DNA of 64,000 nt from positions 62,001 to 126,000 of the forward strand of contig JAAKBF010000256.1 in NCBI GenBank assembly GCA_012656075.1. The letters run 5' to 3'. A program made the translations under genes and the position numbers. Shown piece by piece: positions 11,266 to 22,727 of the stretch. The notes under the pieces were generated by a model. That model had not been told where the DNA came from and searched no databases. It worked only from the letters and a program-made list of their open reading frames with translations. How positions within the stretch are numbered: position 1 is the first letter of the stretch; the number at the start of each line of letters is the position of its first letter. Origin of the DNA: Phytophthora hibernalis. Its lineage: Eukaryota; Oomycota; Peronosporomycetes; Peronosporales; Peronosporaceae.

Positions 11266-11457
11266 ACCATATGTATATCTTTGACGCGGCATACCGGTAT
11301 ATGAAATGAGTTTGCTTGCGTCGCTGGTGGTGAGTGTCACTGGTGTTGACTGTTGCTGCCGGCAGTTGTAGCAGTAGGTAGAACTCACTCTGACGTCAAC
11401 AAGATGATGAAAGTTGGGGAGTCGCGGTCGATTAAGGCTGGAAAGCAACAACATGAT

Positions 11458-11795
11458 TCACCCCCACGCTTGAGGCACGCCCACGTGCTGATGGGTTTCA
11501 CATGCGGATAAGATGCGGCGTTTGAAGTGATATTGCCCATGTCCAGGATACTGGAGCTTGTCGTAGCTGTTAGTTAACCAAAGCTTCCATTCTCTCCCCT
11601 GGTAGCAACACTTGTTCCAGGATTGGAGCATACCTGCCCGGTAGTACATACTGTGCGTCTCGGGTCCGCGTACGTGCTCCATACCGTGTACGTGATGTTC
11701 TCCTCTTCCATGATTTTGATCTGAAAGACCCCGCGAACACGGCTTGTCGGATATAACATTCTATCGGATACTACACAGGTTATACGGTAGCACAC
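11458..11795 (-). pseudogene. Fragment of a KRE6/SKN1-like beta-glucan synthesis protein
   Basis: Two overlapping minus-strand frames together cover a segment containing SMYYRAGMLQSWNKCCYQG and PGHGQYHF. The pattern 'YRxGMLQSWNKxCxxGG' is characteristic of the SKN1/KRE6 glycoside hydrolase 16-related family, involved in beta-1,6-glucan assembly at the secretory pathway membrane. Only about 100 residues survive, and the catalytic ExDxxE region is not seen. A frame change occurs near 11685. I rely on recalled family motifs, so confidence is moderate. Confidence 0.4.
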
Positions 11796-11799
11796 CCCA

Positions 11800-12409
11800 T
11801 CAATCCGTGATTATTTTGGCCACTCGTGCGAGTTGTGCTTTTCGAGTGGATATAGTCTGTAATTTTTGGTGACGATCCGAGCAATATTGAAAGACTTTTA
11901 ATACGAGGGTCTGGGCCTTGGTCAAAAGGATATCACAGTGTAAATGACTTGGTTTCAGTATGGATGACTAAAGGGCTACATTATCGGGAAGCGCTTCGAT
12001 AGTCACCTTGCATCTTGCAGCGACGGCCGACGACACCACGCGCGCCTTAGGGCTTCCGGTGCCGCGTACTGGGCTCGAGAGAGTGCTATAGCTGGACAGG
12101 GATCGGGTGCAAGTTGAAAACCACCGCAGTAACGTGCTCGAGGGCTGCCTTCGATACGAGACTCGCCTTCCTACTGGAATCCTACGGTAATACTATAGTA
12201 AACACGGGGACTATTTAGCTTGCAAGATGTATGTAGGTGGCAGGCAGTATTTCATGAAGAAGGACCTAATTCGAGCGAGCAAGCTCCTATGGAGGCATAC
12301 GCCAGCGAAATATCTTGAGAAAATCGTTTTGTCGATGAAGAAGAGATGCATCGAGGTAATAAAGGTTGCCGTACCGGCACTAAAGTTGCCCTTTTCATGT
12401 TCAGCTTCG
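11800..12409. other. Non-coding stretch
   Basis: No recognisable gene on either strand. The plus-strand frame of about 130 codons from 12227 overlaps the antisense of the EF-hand gene and has no family resemblance. Confidence 0.4.
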
Positions 12410-13191
12410 TCAATACTGAAACCAAGTCATTTCCACTGTGCTATCCTTTTGACCATACGCGTGGAAGAGGAAGTTTATACGGCGAGAAGCATCAGCGCAC
12501 AGTGCTGCGATAAACTCGGGCCAATCCAGTGCCCCAGAGCTGTCAGAGTCCAGAACGTCGAAGGCACGGTCAACGAAGAACTGGTCTTCCACCGACAACT
12601 GAGGTACGCCGTGGCGTAGTGTCTCCTTGTCGACACCATGAGAGTTCTTCGCCATGGAGCAAGGCGCTTTATGGCGATCCCACCGCGCGAACAATCAGCT
12701 CGTGAATAGCCCGTCGCAGTCATCAGTGCAGCTAGATCCAGTTCCTGGAGAAACCCGTGCTGCTCCGCCACAGACAGCATCGTCGAAGTTGGTTCCGTTC
12801 GTGGGCGTTGCGGTGGTCGAGACTTCGGTTTGTGGTGTTGCTTCTGCCGAGACCGGGGACAGATTTTGCCTGGTGGTGGGAATGCAGTGAACGTACTAGG
12901 CATTTGCCTCAAGTCATCACCTTTGCTTATGGGTGCGAACATAAGCTTCCGATGGGCATGTGCGATTCGAGAGCGAAGACCAACAAGTTCGGTGCTCTTT
13001 TTCTCTACAGGCGATGGCCGACGATCATCGCTGTCCTTCGTGGCATTTTGAGTGATTTTGGTGGGTCCAAGTCGCTGGAGGTGAAGCTGCTCCGTGAGCA
13101 TGTTGTAAGCGGAGCTGATGGATAACTGTGAAAGGTTTTGCTCAGTCATTGGCTTTGATCGGAACGGCGAGAACTCTCTCAAACACGACAA
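12410..13191 (-). pseudogene. EF-hand calcium-binding protein fragment
   Basis: Minus-strand gene relic in two frames. The upstream part (13191 to about 12720) is a basic, low-complexity N-terminal region that ends ...QELDLAALMTATGYSRA. The downstream part (12694-12410) carries LRHGVPQLSVEDQFFVDRAFDVLDSDSSGALDWPEFIAAL; its loop DSDSSGALDWPE fits the 12-residue EF-hand calcium loop (D-x-D-x-S-G-x-(L)-x-x-x-E). A single frame change near 12700 joins the parts. The frame ends about 25 residues after the EF loop (TWFQY-stop), so other EF-hands are missing or lie beyond an unrecognised intron. A host gene rather than a transposon. Confidence 0.6.
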
Positions 13192-14290
13192 GTCCAGCAG
13201 TGTTCGATTGCGCAGGGTTCTGCAGCAGATCCACCAGGTGCCGTCGTCGTGAAATCGGAGGTGCCGTTAACTGCTTCGGATGGCATCGTGAAAGCATTCG
13301 CGAGGCCGCGTCGACGACGTGAAGTCTTAGGAGTTGGTCCATTCCGGCAGTGCTGGAAATATGAATCGCTCCCAGTACGATGCCACAGCTCGTACTTGCG
13401 GTTGCTGATATCCATGCGCAAATCGTGGCTTCGGCGGGTGCGATCGCTCTTCCATTGTGGTGCTGACGTGTCCAAACAACGGCGACAGTGATGGGGGATT
13501 CCATTCGCAGTGCAATGACTATGACGTTTCCTTGCGAATCGAGCGTCCACGATTGTTGTGAGCTCTCCACGTGATGTCAAAAGGTAACTCATGTAGCCGT
13601 CAAAAGTCTTTGGTGGAGTTTGCGACGACATGTATTAGTGCTAACCTGTATTCCAAACGGTGTGATTTTCGGTGATGACGATCGTCCTATCGACCATGGG
13701 GTGCGAGTTCGTTTGAAACAATTGTGTCTCCCTAAACTTAGCGCAAGTGCCTTCGCAAATTCCTAGACGAGTGCATATGCACCTCGTTGCCATTGGGCCC
13801 CAACAAAACCTGTGATCCCTCTTCAACTTGATGCTGTTGTTGATTCACAGTGCGCAATGACAAGAACCATCGGCTCTGCCATCGAAATGTTGCTCGATGT
13901 GTCCAGTGAACCTCGACCAAAATTTGGCCAACGTGCGGATTCACTTCACTCGTCTCGCTCGGGACTCAGTCCGTGGATCGACTCGGACACTCCAGAATCC
14001 GCGCACACCACCACTTCATCGCGCGGAGCGACGTGAGACCTCGTTATGAGCGACGAATTTAATGTCCCCGGTCGGAATTTCTCGGCCGGTCGCGATCACA
14101 TGTGGACGGCATTGGAAATGCCTGATGGTGTAAACTACACCGTCAAGCCAATCAGATGACTGCAATTTGGACACCACCGGATCGTTGTCATTTCCGACAG
14201 CTCCAAAATTGGTGGCCAATGATCGATAAAAGTTAGGCACCAGACCACTAAAGCGCAGTCACTTCCCAACTCTTCATAGGCCGCGCACGA
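13192..14290. other. Stretch with unassigned overlapping frames
   Basis: Several minus-strand frames of 60-150 codons overlap here (for example 13631-13142 and 14240-14016), with moderate GC and no stop-rich character, as in decayed coding sequence. I recognise no domain. The part at 14240-14016 (SDWLDGVVYTIRHFQC) may be a transposon relic. Confidence 0.3.
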
Positions 14291-14302
14291 GCAAGTAAAG
14301 AT

Positions 14303-15687
14303 GGAGGCCGCCGCGCTCGGCAGTACAAGCGCTCTACACCGACGTATGAGTTTCGACTCCATGTCATTCACCATTCTGATTCTGACGGAGTGTCCTCTGC
14401 ACTCGCCAAGTTCTACCCTGAGGCCAAAGGCACCTCGCTCGAGACTAACCGCAAGAGCATCTACCTGTGGCAGAAACGCCGCGATACCATCGAGAAGGCC
14501 GGGAAGCAGCTCGTCCAGCGTGCTGCGCAAGCTCAGACCTGCAGGAAGTGCCACTGTGCTGTTGTCTGAGACGGAGTCTCAGCTTCTTCGCTGGGTCAAC
14601 GCCTACCGCGCCGATGGGGCGCCAGTTTCGGCTCTAATGCTCCAGCTCAAGGACCAGGAGTATGCGGCAGCAGCTGGTATACCGCACGGCGTTTTCACCG
14701 GCACATGGGCTTGGCGGGCTGGATTCGTGCGCCGCCATGCGCTGCGGTTCCGTGCGCGTACGCGCCAAGGACAGAAGAGTCCCGTAGACGGCGAGGCTGC
14801 TGTTCTTGCTTTTAATACCAGGATGCGCGCAGTCATGCACCTCCTAGGTGTTGATGTCGCCTACAACGCCGACCAAACGCCCGTTGTCTTCGAGTACGTG
14901 CCGCGCACGACGCTCAACAAGCGCGGAGCACGTACGGTGAGGGTTCGTACATGTGGCAAGGACAAGGAGAGGATGACGTGCATGCTGCTTCGGTCCTCTT
15001 TCGGCGAGAAGTGGACGCCGTTTTTGATACTGAAGGGCCGCCCATCCAAGGTCGCGGCGACGCAAGCCGATAACGTGGAGCTGAGACACGGCTTCGGCAA
15101 GCGTCTTTGGAAGCAGATCGAGATCCTCCAGGACAGACATGGCGTCCAGATCTACGTTAATAGCACGGGTTGGTGGAACACGTCGCTGACTCTCATTTGG
15201 CTGGCGTATCATTTCGGTGGACGTCAGCATCCAGAACAGCCTGTCTTTCTACTCCTCGACGACTTTGGACGCCGGAGGTGCGCACCCGCGCTCACGACCT
15301 CAACATCCACTTGCTGGACGCACCAGCAGGGCACACAGGCGTCTGCCAGCCGGCGGACATTGCTTGGAACCGCCCGCTGAAGCAGCGTCTGCGCCAGCGC
15401 TGGGTAAGCTGGCTGGGAGGGAGAGCAGCAGCTAGGTCAAGGCGCCGTCCAGGAATGACGTGGTTGACTGGGTTGCCAGTGCGTGGGAGGGGCTGTTCGC
15501 TTCGACGATCTCCAACGGGTTTAACGGCATACTTGCCGTGCCACCTGTCGACCCAATGTTCGAGGCCTCGTCCAATGCTCTTGCTGAGGAACTAGAGCGT
15601 TTGGAGCTCCTTGATTCTGATGTTGGTGAGGTCGCTGATGAAGAAGACGTAGTAGATATGATTACTAGAGGAGAAGTAAGCGTCTAA
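14303..15687 (+). pseudogene. Pogo-like (CENP-B/DDE_1) transposase
   Basis: Plus-strand Tc1/mariner-superfamily transposase of the pogo branch. N-terminal HTH region at about 14320-14500 (YKRSTPTYEF, ALAKFYPEAKG, IYLWQKRRDTI), then a CENP-B-type second HTH (WAWRAGFVRRHALRFRAR, about 14705-14755). The DDE_1 catalytic core follows: first Asp in YNADQTPVVFEYVP (about 14862), second in FLLLDDF (about 15246-15266), third in VCQPADIAWNRPLKQRLRQRW (about 15345-15400). The C-terminal DWVASAWEGL...EELERLELL is in another frame and ends at 15687. Frame changes near 14525, 15265 and 15440 interrupt it. Terminal repeats were not identified. Confidence 0.82.
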
Positions 15688-16070
15688 TGCAAGTGTTGGA
15701 CTTTGTTCGAATCGTTCCCCGCGCTGGGAGGGTTCTCTGGGTAACCCCCTCCTGAATCTTATGGCAGCATTCGCGAGTGCGATTTCGGTGGGTTTTAGCA
15801 AAACGTCTGCTTTTCCACAGGGATTGTGAATTATCATTTTTAAGGGGGCCGAACCCAAAAGCCAGAAGGGTGTAGGATACAGACAACGACGGTGAAATCC
15901 GTACCCCATAAAAATCCGCACCCCTGCAGTGGGACGGACCAAGACAAGTAAAAACAAAAACGAGGCAGCAAATTTTAAACATATTTATCCAATCAGTGTG
16001 TTAGAAAATTACTGGTCCGCACGGAGTTATCTCCTTACCCTTTGCATTTCCCTTTGTGTAGGGAGCCGCC

Positions 16071-17498
16071 ATGGCTCCCAAGCATCATACTCCGTCAAGC
16101 AAAAGCGTGAAGCTTTAGACAGCATCAGTCGTATTGGCTGCAAGCCAACGGCTCGAAAGCTCGGTATCCCGTTATCTACGTTGTATGATTGGCGGAGACA
16201 AGAGCAGGAATTATTCAGCTTCAAGGGGGCACAGACAAGCAAGACGCTAAAAGGACAGGGGGCTAAGGGCATCATAACATTCGGACACGAAATGGTGACC
16301 TACATGAAGGATCTGCGTCGCGAAGAAGAGGTACTGCAAACATTATGGTCTGAGTGTTTGCAAATTAAATTGACTTCTTTTTTGTAAAGTATTTGTGTAC
16401 AGGAAATATGATTGAATATATATGTCCATCTGGATATGTTGGCAACTCATTTGTCTCCACAGTGCCGCCAGGTATTCCTCGCAGAATGAAGAGTATTGAC
16501 AGTTTTTTTCCTAAATCAAATAACGTTACTTAGTTTCAGTATACAGTAAATTAAATGTAAAATAAATGAACGTACCGTCAGCCCGAATGGTGAGCACAGC
16601 TGTGAGTCTTCCGGAATTCTTCTGCATATGCTTGACTTTTGCTGATCCACGCATCCCCTTGAGGGCCCATATTTTGTGGGGTGGAGTGTCGAAATAAATG
16701 GCCGTTTCGTCGACGTTGTAGATAGCACTATCCGGAAAATGGCTGTATTCGCTCCAAAACTTGATTGCAAATTCTAAATGCGTCTGCTGTAGTACAGCTT
16801 CGTTTTTCTTCGAATGTTGTGGCTGCGTTGAAAACCCATGCCTAAACACCATATTATAAAAAACAAAATGTTGAAATATCAAAAGATAAGTTAATAATAT
16901 ACTTTTCAAAACAAGTGGCTCAATATTAGAAAAATAGTTTTCTTACCGGCTTGCAAACCGCTGGCACAAGCGCATCAATGCGTTTACACTTTCGTCACTT
17001 GACTTCGTCGCTAAATACGCCTCTAGCCAAGTGGGATGCTCTTGTTTTATATATACAGTCCAAGAACATGGCTGGATGGACGCAACTGTTTGGGAGTTTT
17101 ATATTGAAAGTTTGCTTAAATTTGAAATAGATTCTCCCTCTGTCCTCCTTCTCGATAACTTCGATTCCCATGTATCGGAAGGAGGACAGAATGTGGTAGC
17201 GGAGGCTACCTCAGCACTAGTATGCCCTGTTCCGCCAAACAGCACGTCTGTCTGTCAGCCTCTTGATGTTGGAGTTATGGGTCCACTCAAGAAGAAGCTG
17301 ACAGGCGTATGGCTATCAAAAATATTAATGGTACACGCACCGCGCAGCAAAAGAGACTTGGCGCGATCAAGCGCACCATTACAGCATGGGAAGGCATCAC
17401 AGAGCACTGTGTTGTACGTAGCTTTGAAAAGGCAATTCCAAGATATCCTGAAGTCCAAGTATAGGATTAAAAATGTTTTTTTCACCAATCACAAATAG
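16071..17498 (+). pseudogene. DDE_1 transposase scrambled by an internal inversion
   Basis: The N-terminal exon (plus strand, to 16330) has an HTH: SVKQKREALDSI, CKPTARKLGIPLSTLYDWRR. An intron at 16331-16389 (GT...AG, 59 bp) follows. The next part of the protein is found only on the minus strand between 17040 and 16420. It contains LMRLCQRFASRHGFSTQ with its own GT-AG intron (about 16947 to 16843), IYNVDETAIYFDTPP (first catalytic Asp), RLTAVLTIRADG, an intron, and ILFILRGIPGG, TNELPTYPDGHIY. The C-terminal part is again plus strand from about 17056: VQEHGWMDATVWEFY, SVLLLDNFDSHV (second Asp), STSVCQPLDVGVMGPLKKKL (third Asp). Every junction falls at ATATAT. A frameshift near 16090 separates the best ATG (16071) from the HTH. 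Confidence 0.85.
16331..16389 (+). other. Intron in the transposase gene
   Basis: GTACTG at the 5' end and TTTTTTGTAAAG at the 3' end, 59 bp. Removing it keeps the reading frame from ...LRREEE into YLCTGNMIEY, which runs in the right frame into the (inverted) next coding segment. This short length is usual for oomycete introns. Confidence 0.55.
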
Positions 17499-18508
17499 CG
17501 AATCACTGATGGGTACGGATTTTTTTCGAGATGCCCCGTTTACTTTTGTATGGCGGATACAGTTCAGTGGGGTACGGATTTCACCGTCGTTGTCTGTACT
17601 ACACATGTTATACGGTATCCTTATGGCCAGTACCTACTGTAACGGGGTTTAAAATGTGTCAAGGTATCACTATAGATGAACCCAGTCGATAAAGACCATT
17701 GCTAATATCTACAACACAGGATATAATGCACGGCTGCTAATAAACGCGCCGCAGGAGCGGCTGCGGAAACAGCAACGTGAGGAGCAGGAGCGGCGTGTGC
17801 GCGGACATCGACCCGAAGCCTTTTAGTATGCAATATTTGGCGCTGAACAAGTATGATAGTGGATGCTTTTCATTAACAAATGTATTGAAAAATCCCCATC
17901 GAGCATTAATTTGACAAGTATTAATTAAGCGCCATAGTTAAGCCTGAATACCGAGTCGGTGGATCGATAAGTGATTAAGTACACCAGGATATTAGACAAC
18001 AGAGGTATTAAGTTGGCCAGGGTTCTCTGTACCTCAGCTAGTGCTACATTGACCTTCACCGAACCTTCAGCAAGGTACTGCTTGCACTCAGTCATATCGA
18101 CAAGAGCATGTATTACATGTACACTATTAAAGCCAGAGAGATGTCCGTGAAGACGGCCGACCTCAAGTCAAGTGGGTAGCGATTGTATATGACAGAGCAA
18201 GCTACTGTACTTTACGCATCTCTGCCCTACGTATTTTGCCGTGGGCTACTACTAAAACAAACTAGTTCTACGTCGTAGTTGACCATCGTTTGCTTCACTT
18301 TACATATTTGTTGGGTCCGAAGGCCTGAAAAACCTTCGTTTCCACGTCGGGTGTACATCGTGCCAACAGGACTTCATCCACCTACTTTTTCTGGAAGTAC
18401 CGGTATATTGGTAGAGTGCCAATATCTAATCTTGAAGTATGTCGCCCCCGCCTCCTCACGTTCAACTCATGCTGGAGCCGCCGATGCCGAACTGCCGCTT
18501 AAACGCCG

Positions 18509-18563
18509 ATATGATTCCAGGGTCGGGCGGGTCGTTTGCAACCGCCCGACCCTGGAATCATAT
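18509..18563. repeat. Perfect 22-bp-stem hairpin
   Basis: Stem ATATGATTCCAGGGTCGGGC+GG (18509-18530) with its exact complement at 18542-18563 and an 11-base loop. It is present again in the other arm at 28163-28217. It could be a transcription-level structure, the target of small RNAs, or two inverted ends of a lost insertion. No A/T-run of a terminator follows. Confidence 0.8.
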
Positions 18564-18978
18564 AGTTTGAAACGAGAGATGTAGTTGGGCGGTAATGACG
18601 ACTTGAGCTGCAGGTTTCCCAGGACAATGTTGCGTAGGAGGGCAATATTGCACCGTTGTTGATGCATGTCAAGCTCGCGCAGCCACTCCTGAAACAACAC
18701 ACCAGTCATCCACGTCTTCTTATAAACCAGAGATCAACACTGGTCTTCTGGTTGTGGTGCTCCCTCTACTACCTAGCAATCCTGTTATACCTAATAGGAA
18801 GTGCGTCCACGGGAGGTATTAATTTGTCCAGGGTTCTCTGTATACAATTTGGCAGGGTGTTAAAGTCATATCAGTGATATGATATCACACCGTGTGCTAT
18901 CCCACTGTACTGTACCGTATACGTATGTGACCACACCATTCATCGCTTAAGTACGATTACAAAATTTCTCCGTTCATT

Positions 18979-18997
18979 TTTTCTCATTCCAGAATCC
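18979..18997 (+). promoter_or_regulatory. CRN core promoter (Inr-like)
   Basis: TTCTCATTCCAGAATCCGC about 20-30 bp upstream of the CRN ATG at 19014. It fits the oomycete Inr element (TCATTYY) with a following C/A-rich flanking block. The same TCATTCCAGAATC block lies upstream of the other two intact CRN headers (27730-27747 and 50249-50261, minus strand). Confidence 0.6.
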
Positions 18998-19013
18998 GCT
19001 GGCTAAAGAAAGG

Positions 19014-20752
19014 ATGGTAAAGCTCTTTTGTGCTGTCGTTGGAGCGACTGGGAGTGCGTTTCCTGTGGACATCGACGCGAGTCAGTCGGTGGGGGACTTG
19101 AAGGACGCGATCAAGGCGAAGAACTCAGCAACGATCACATGCGATGCCAAGGACCTGCAGCTCTTCCTGGCGAAGCAGGGCGCCGAGTGGCTGAAGACTG
19201 AGAGTGAGGACGTGAAGGAGCTGAAGAAGGGCAGGAAAACGGCTACCGTCAAAGCGCTAACGAATGAAGACGAAGAGCTACAGGGGAGTCCGGCCTTCAG
19301 AAAGTATTGACGGGTATGGAGCAACCATCCACCGACCAGATTCACGTGCTGGTGGTGGTTCCAAAGAGGAGTCCAAATGACCTGTTTGTTGAGAACGATT
19401 CGATATCGGCGTTTCGAGAAACTGCCGCAAGCATTCACCGAGTGCAGGTTCAAATGCAAGTGCTGCTTGAGCAAAATAAGGCTAATTTGACACACAAACC
19501 AAATTCCTTCTCCGATGGGGCATTGGGTCAAATGGAGTCTGGAAGATTGAAAACGGATGGCATGATCATCGATGCTGCACCAACAGAGAACGAAGAAGCA
19601 TTTTGGCCAGAGGCAATTCAGATTCTAGCGGATGCTATTCAGAGTGAGGCTGCTTTTGACGCGTTTATTACTCCTTTTTCAGCGACGTATTAAGCCGTTG
19701 TGGTATGGTATTCGTCAATAGCGAGAGATATCCATGGTTGTCTCAGTCTCCGCTTGTTACCAAGAATACAGATCTCAAACCGGATGGATTTGCGACCCAC
19801 CGTGGAATGTTTCGTGCCAAACCGGTACCGGACGATGGAGTGCAACGCCAGAATGGATTTCGATTTGGAGTAGCAGTGGAAGAATTGTTCGACTGCCTCA
19901 TTTTGTTCGAAAGCAAGCTCACTATAACGGATGCTTCGTTTGGCCAAGTGGTACGATATCTGCAGTATCTTTGCCCCAAGGAGCTAGCAAGCGCTATTCT
20001 ATTCGACCGCCGCTCCTTTTGGTTGATCAAAAGCCACAGGTCTGTTGTTACCAAAGTTCGAAGAGCGAAGTGGGTCGATAAGGGCTCGAAAACATTGTTC
20101 CAGAGCTTTATTACTGACAACATATCTCCATGGGTGGCGCACTTAACCAATGCCTGCACTTCATTGGGTGTTGGTGTGGTGGAGGGCGATGCATTTCTCG
20201 GCCGTGGCGCTCATGGACGCGTTTTTAAGGTAACTGGGCCAGGTCAGAAGGTTTTCGCGCTGAAAATCGTGGAGGAATGCTCCGTTGGACGTCTTTATCA
20301 AGAGAAGAAGGCCTTGATGAAAGCCCAGGCCACAGGATTGACGATTACTCCTGTGCGAGATGTCATCGAAAGCACTGATGGTAGCGCGGCCTTATTGCTG
20401 TCTCCTGTTGGGAAACCTCTGCCTCGACCAACGACACTAGAGGGAGTACGGAACCTCTTTGGATTGTTATGGCAGCTCCACGCGAATAGCCTGGTCCATG
20501 GAGATCCTCGCGTGCCGAATGTGATCCTCATTGGGGATACGCCCTCTGGATTGATCTCGTGGAAGTGATGGAGGCTACTCCCACTTTGAAAAAAATGATG
20601 CTGATATTCTCGCACGGTCCATCCTAGGTGTCTCTCGGGCCTTTGAGCTGGACCCGGCAACGAAACAATTGATCGATAACTATGGCGAAAGCGCTACGCC
20701 AGAGAATCTTGATCGTCTGGCCGAAGCAGTAAGCTTGGTATTCCCAAATTAG
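19014..20752 (+). pseudogene. Crinkler effector with kinase-like (D2-type) C-terminus, frameshifted
   Basis: CRN-family cytoplasmic effector. The header runs from the ATG at 19014 with LQLFLAK at residues 48-54 and a WL pair at residues 59-60 in the place of DWL. The HVLVVVP junction lies at 19340-19360 in another frame. The C-terminal domain (about 19700-20750) resembles the CRN8-type D2 kinase domain: glycine loop GRGAHGRVFKV, ATP-lysine strand FALKIVEE, catalytic-loop equivalent HGDPRVPNVI, and an IDLVE segment in the place of DFG. Together the frames give roughly 570 codons, usual for this class. Reading-frame changes occur near 19305, near 19690 and near 20543. I see no large deletion, so these may be real decay or base-call errors. 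The 5' part through codon 60 is shared with the oppositely oriented CRN at 27712. Confidence 0.82.
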
Positions 20753-21430
20753 CTGCAAATCCGATTCAATGGTTTTCATTCGCATGGCAATGGGTGCAGC
20801 TCATTGACCGAATGGGGCGTCGCCGCTGTGCACACGTTTGATCTATGAGCACTTTGCTGGGTTGTTGGCAGCAGCCAGTTATTCTGCTGTGCTTCTTCCG
20901 CGATCTGATAAACTTCGCGCGATAGCACATCTCTGTTTCAGCCAGCACACACAAAAGTTAGACATACACCGCCAAATTACAATCAGAACGCGTCTACGTA
21001 CGGGTGGCGTCTGTCAATGGCTGAAATCGACTGCACTCCATCTTGGTCAGCAACAGCAAGCAGTCCGTAGGCAGCCATCGCCCTCAGAAAAACCGACAGC
21101 TTCTTGAACGAGCTATGCTTAATGTTCAGCGACACCCCGACACGCAGCAACACATTCGCTTGGAACGAACTCGACAATGGGTCTCCCGACCGCCTCACTC
21201 GTCCGGAAGTTCTAAATCTACTGCTTTCCAAGTGCATGCGCTACCACCGAATCGAGCGTATGCCGCGAAGTTCCATGGGGCAACTTGCGCCCGATCTCGA
21301 TTCACGCCGGCAAGCTGATCCAGATTCATTGGTTAATGATGTGTTGAATACTTTAGCACCATGACGTATGGCACGAATGTCAAGGCCAAGAAGAAAAAGA
21401 ATCGCAAACATGTGTACGAAAGAGTATTGA
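20753..21430. other. Unassigned sequence after the kinase-type CRN
   Basis: Holds a plus-strand frame at 21104-21364 (86 codons, SDTPTRSNTFAWNELDNGSPD...) and overlapping minus-strand frames. None is recognisable. No transposon ends seen. Confidence 0.3.
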
Positions 21431-22588
21431 ACAAGTGTAGTGGTGGAGTCTAAACAGATTGGAGACGTTCTAGGAACATCTTCTATCAGCGGTGACGCGG
21501 AGGACGTTCCCGATTTGCGTTTCTTTTTCTTCTTGTTGCTAGTCGTGGTGGTCTCGCTGCTGGTGGTGAAAGTCGTGGTCGAGGTTGTAGAACTTTGCTC
21601 CGACTTGGACTTGGACTCAGTCGAGGACTGTTTCTTCTTGGTTGTTTTCTTGCACTGCTTGTTTTACCGAGAGCGATGTGGTACACAACGAGCGCCAGAA
21701 TGCATGAAATATAGTGAACGACAGATGCGCTCAGCACAAGCCGTAGGTCGCCTGCACCACGGCACAAATTTGAAAAGTCATTGGCACGAGAGCGTGCATG
21801 GCCAATTCCACCTTGCTTTCTACCAGGAAGTCCTTGTACTTGGCAGCCTCCTGAAAATTTCCATTTCCACCTCCGCACAGACGGCCCGATCGGATACAGA
21901 AAAACCACAAAGGTCTCGAGAGGTCTTGAACCGGTACACCCATTCGCACGAAACAACACGAAAGGTTGGACACACAGACCATCTCCCCAGTCTAGCCCAC
22001 TACAACACGGCGCGTTGTGCGGTCAGTGTACTCTTCAAGAATGGCTCCTGGGCCGCCGCCGTCTTCAAAGATGCACTTCGGGCAGTTTTCAGTCGTAATT
22101 TTGACGCTGCTACTGGAAGACTTTCAGTATATTGAGCTGCATCTTGCCCCGACGGCCCCAAAGAAAGCCGTCAGAGGCAGTGGAGTCATGCAGTCAAGCG
22201 ACAGACTGATAAGGTATGTAAACACGCTCAAAATGGCGACGTAAGAACCCCCTCAAGCAGAAGACCGTTCGAGAGCTCTGACGGCGGCTTCTGGGAAAAT
22301 GGATAACCACAGCACTGCAAACAGCGAGCGCTTCAAACGCTGCTGGTCGGAGGTTCCGTCATTACTTCCACTGAATGTAAAGAAATACAGAACAAAAACC
22401 GCAATGCCGCCACCACAAGCAGTCCCAATGAGCTTGAGGACGAGCTTGTAATTTGTCCCAGAACCTGTACAGCTCCGTGGGTGATGATAATAATCATCCA
22501 GCGAGCAGGGCTCGGAAAAATAATGGCACGTGTTCGTGCGCCCATCTGGAAAAAATGACAAGGCAGATTGACCACTTGAAACCATCAC
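21431..22588 (-). pseudogene. Multi-pass membrane protein, broken, unknown family
   Basis: Minus-strand relic. The first frame (22588-22253) has a Cys-rich ectodomain (NTCHYFSEPCSLDDYY) and a hydrophobic span KLIGTACGGGIAVFVLYFFTF followed by LFAVLWLSIFP. Other frames continue with SYVAILSVFTYLISLSL, CAVVQATYGLC and ISCILALVVYHIAL, each suitable as a membrane helix. A Ser/Thr- and Lys-rich cytoplasmic-looking tail follows (minus strand, about 21640-21480). Stops at 22240, 22130 and 21995 interrupt it. I do not recognise the family. Being neither CRN nor transposon, it is probably a host gene caught between elements. Confidence 0.4.
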
Positions 22589-22727
22589 AATCCGTCGGAG
22601 CCCATTAGACTACCATCTCGGTACATCCAATGACCATTCTAAACCATCTCCGAGAGAGCCGGTTGATGTCATCACTTGATGTCTGTACGAAGTATGCGCA
22701 GCAAATGTGTATATCCGGAAGAACAAA

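Larger units (their letters stand above)
15878..17598 (+). mobile_element. Pogo/Tc-type element with 30-bp TIRs and an internal inversion
   Basis: A complete-looking element bounded by near-perfect inverted ends of about 30 bp (left CAGACAACGACGGTGAAATC..., right its reverse complement), each flanked by TA (15878-15879, 17597-17598), the standard Tc1/mariner target duplication. It encodes one transposase whose middle section (about 16418-17052) is inverted relative to both ends. The right end of this element, including the last coding stretch and the TIR, is duplicated at 29278-29128 as part of the large inverted repeat. Confidence 0.88.
17443..19196 (+). repeat. Left arm of a 1.75-kb inverted repeat
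   Basis: Nearly identical, in reverse complement, to 27531-29278. Anchors pair with a constant coordinate sum of 46726: CRN start ATG 19014 with 27712, hairpin edge 18509 with 28217, TIR edge 17598 with 29128. There are only a few single-base differences, such as GGGGG versus GGGG in the CRN header. The arm contains the last 55 or so codons of the pogo transposase, its TIR, about 1.4 kb of non-coding sequence, the CRN promoter and the first 60 or so CRN codons. It ends inside the CRN just after the LFLAK motif. About 8.3 kb separates the arms. Confidence 0.95.
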
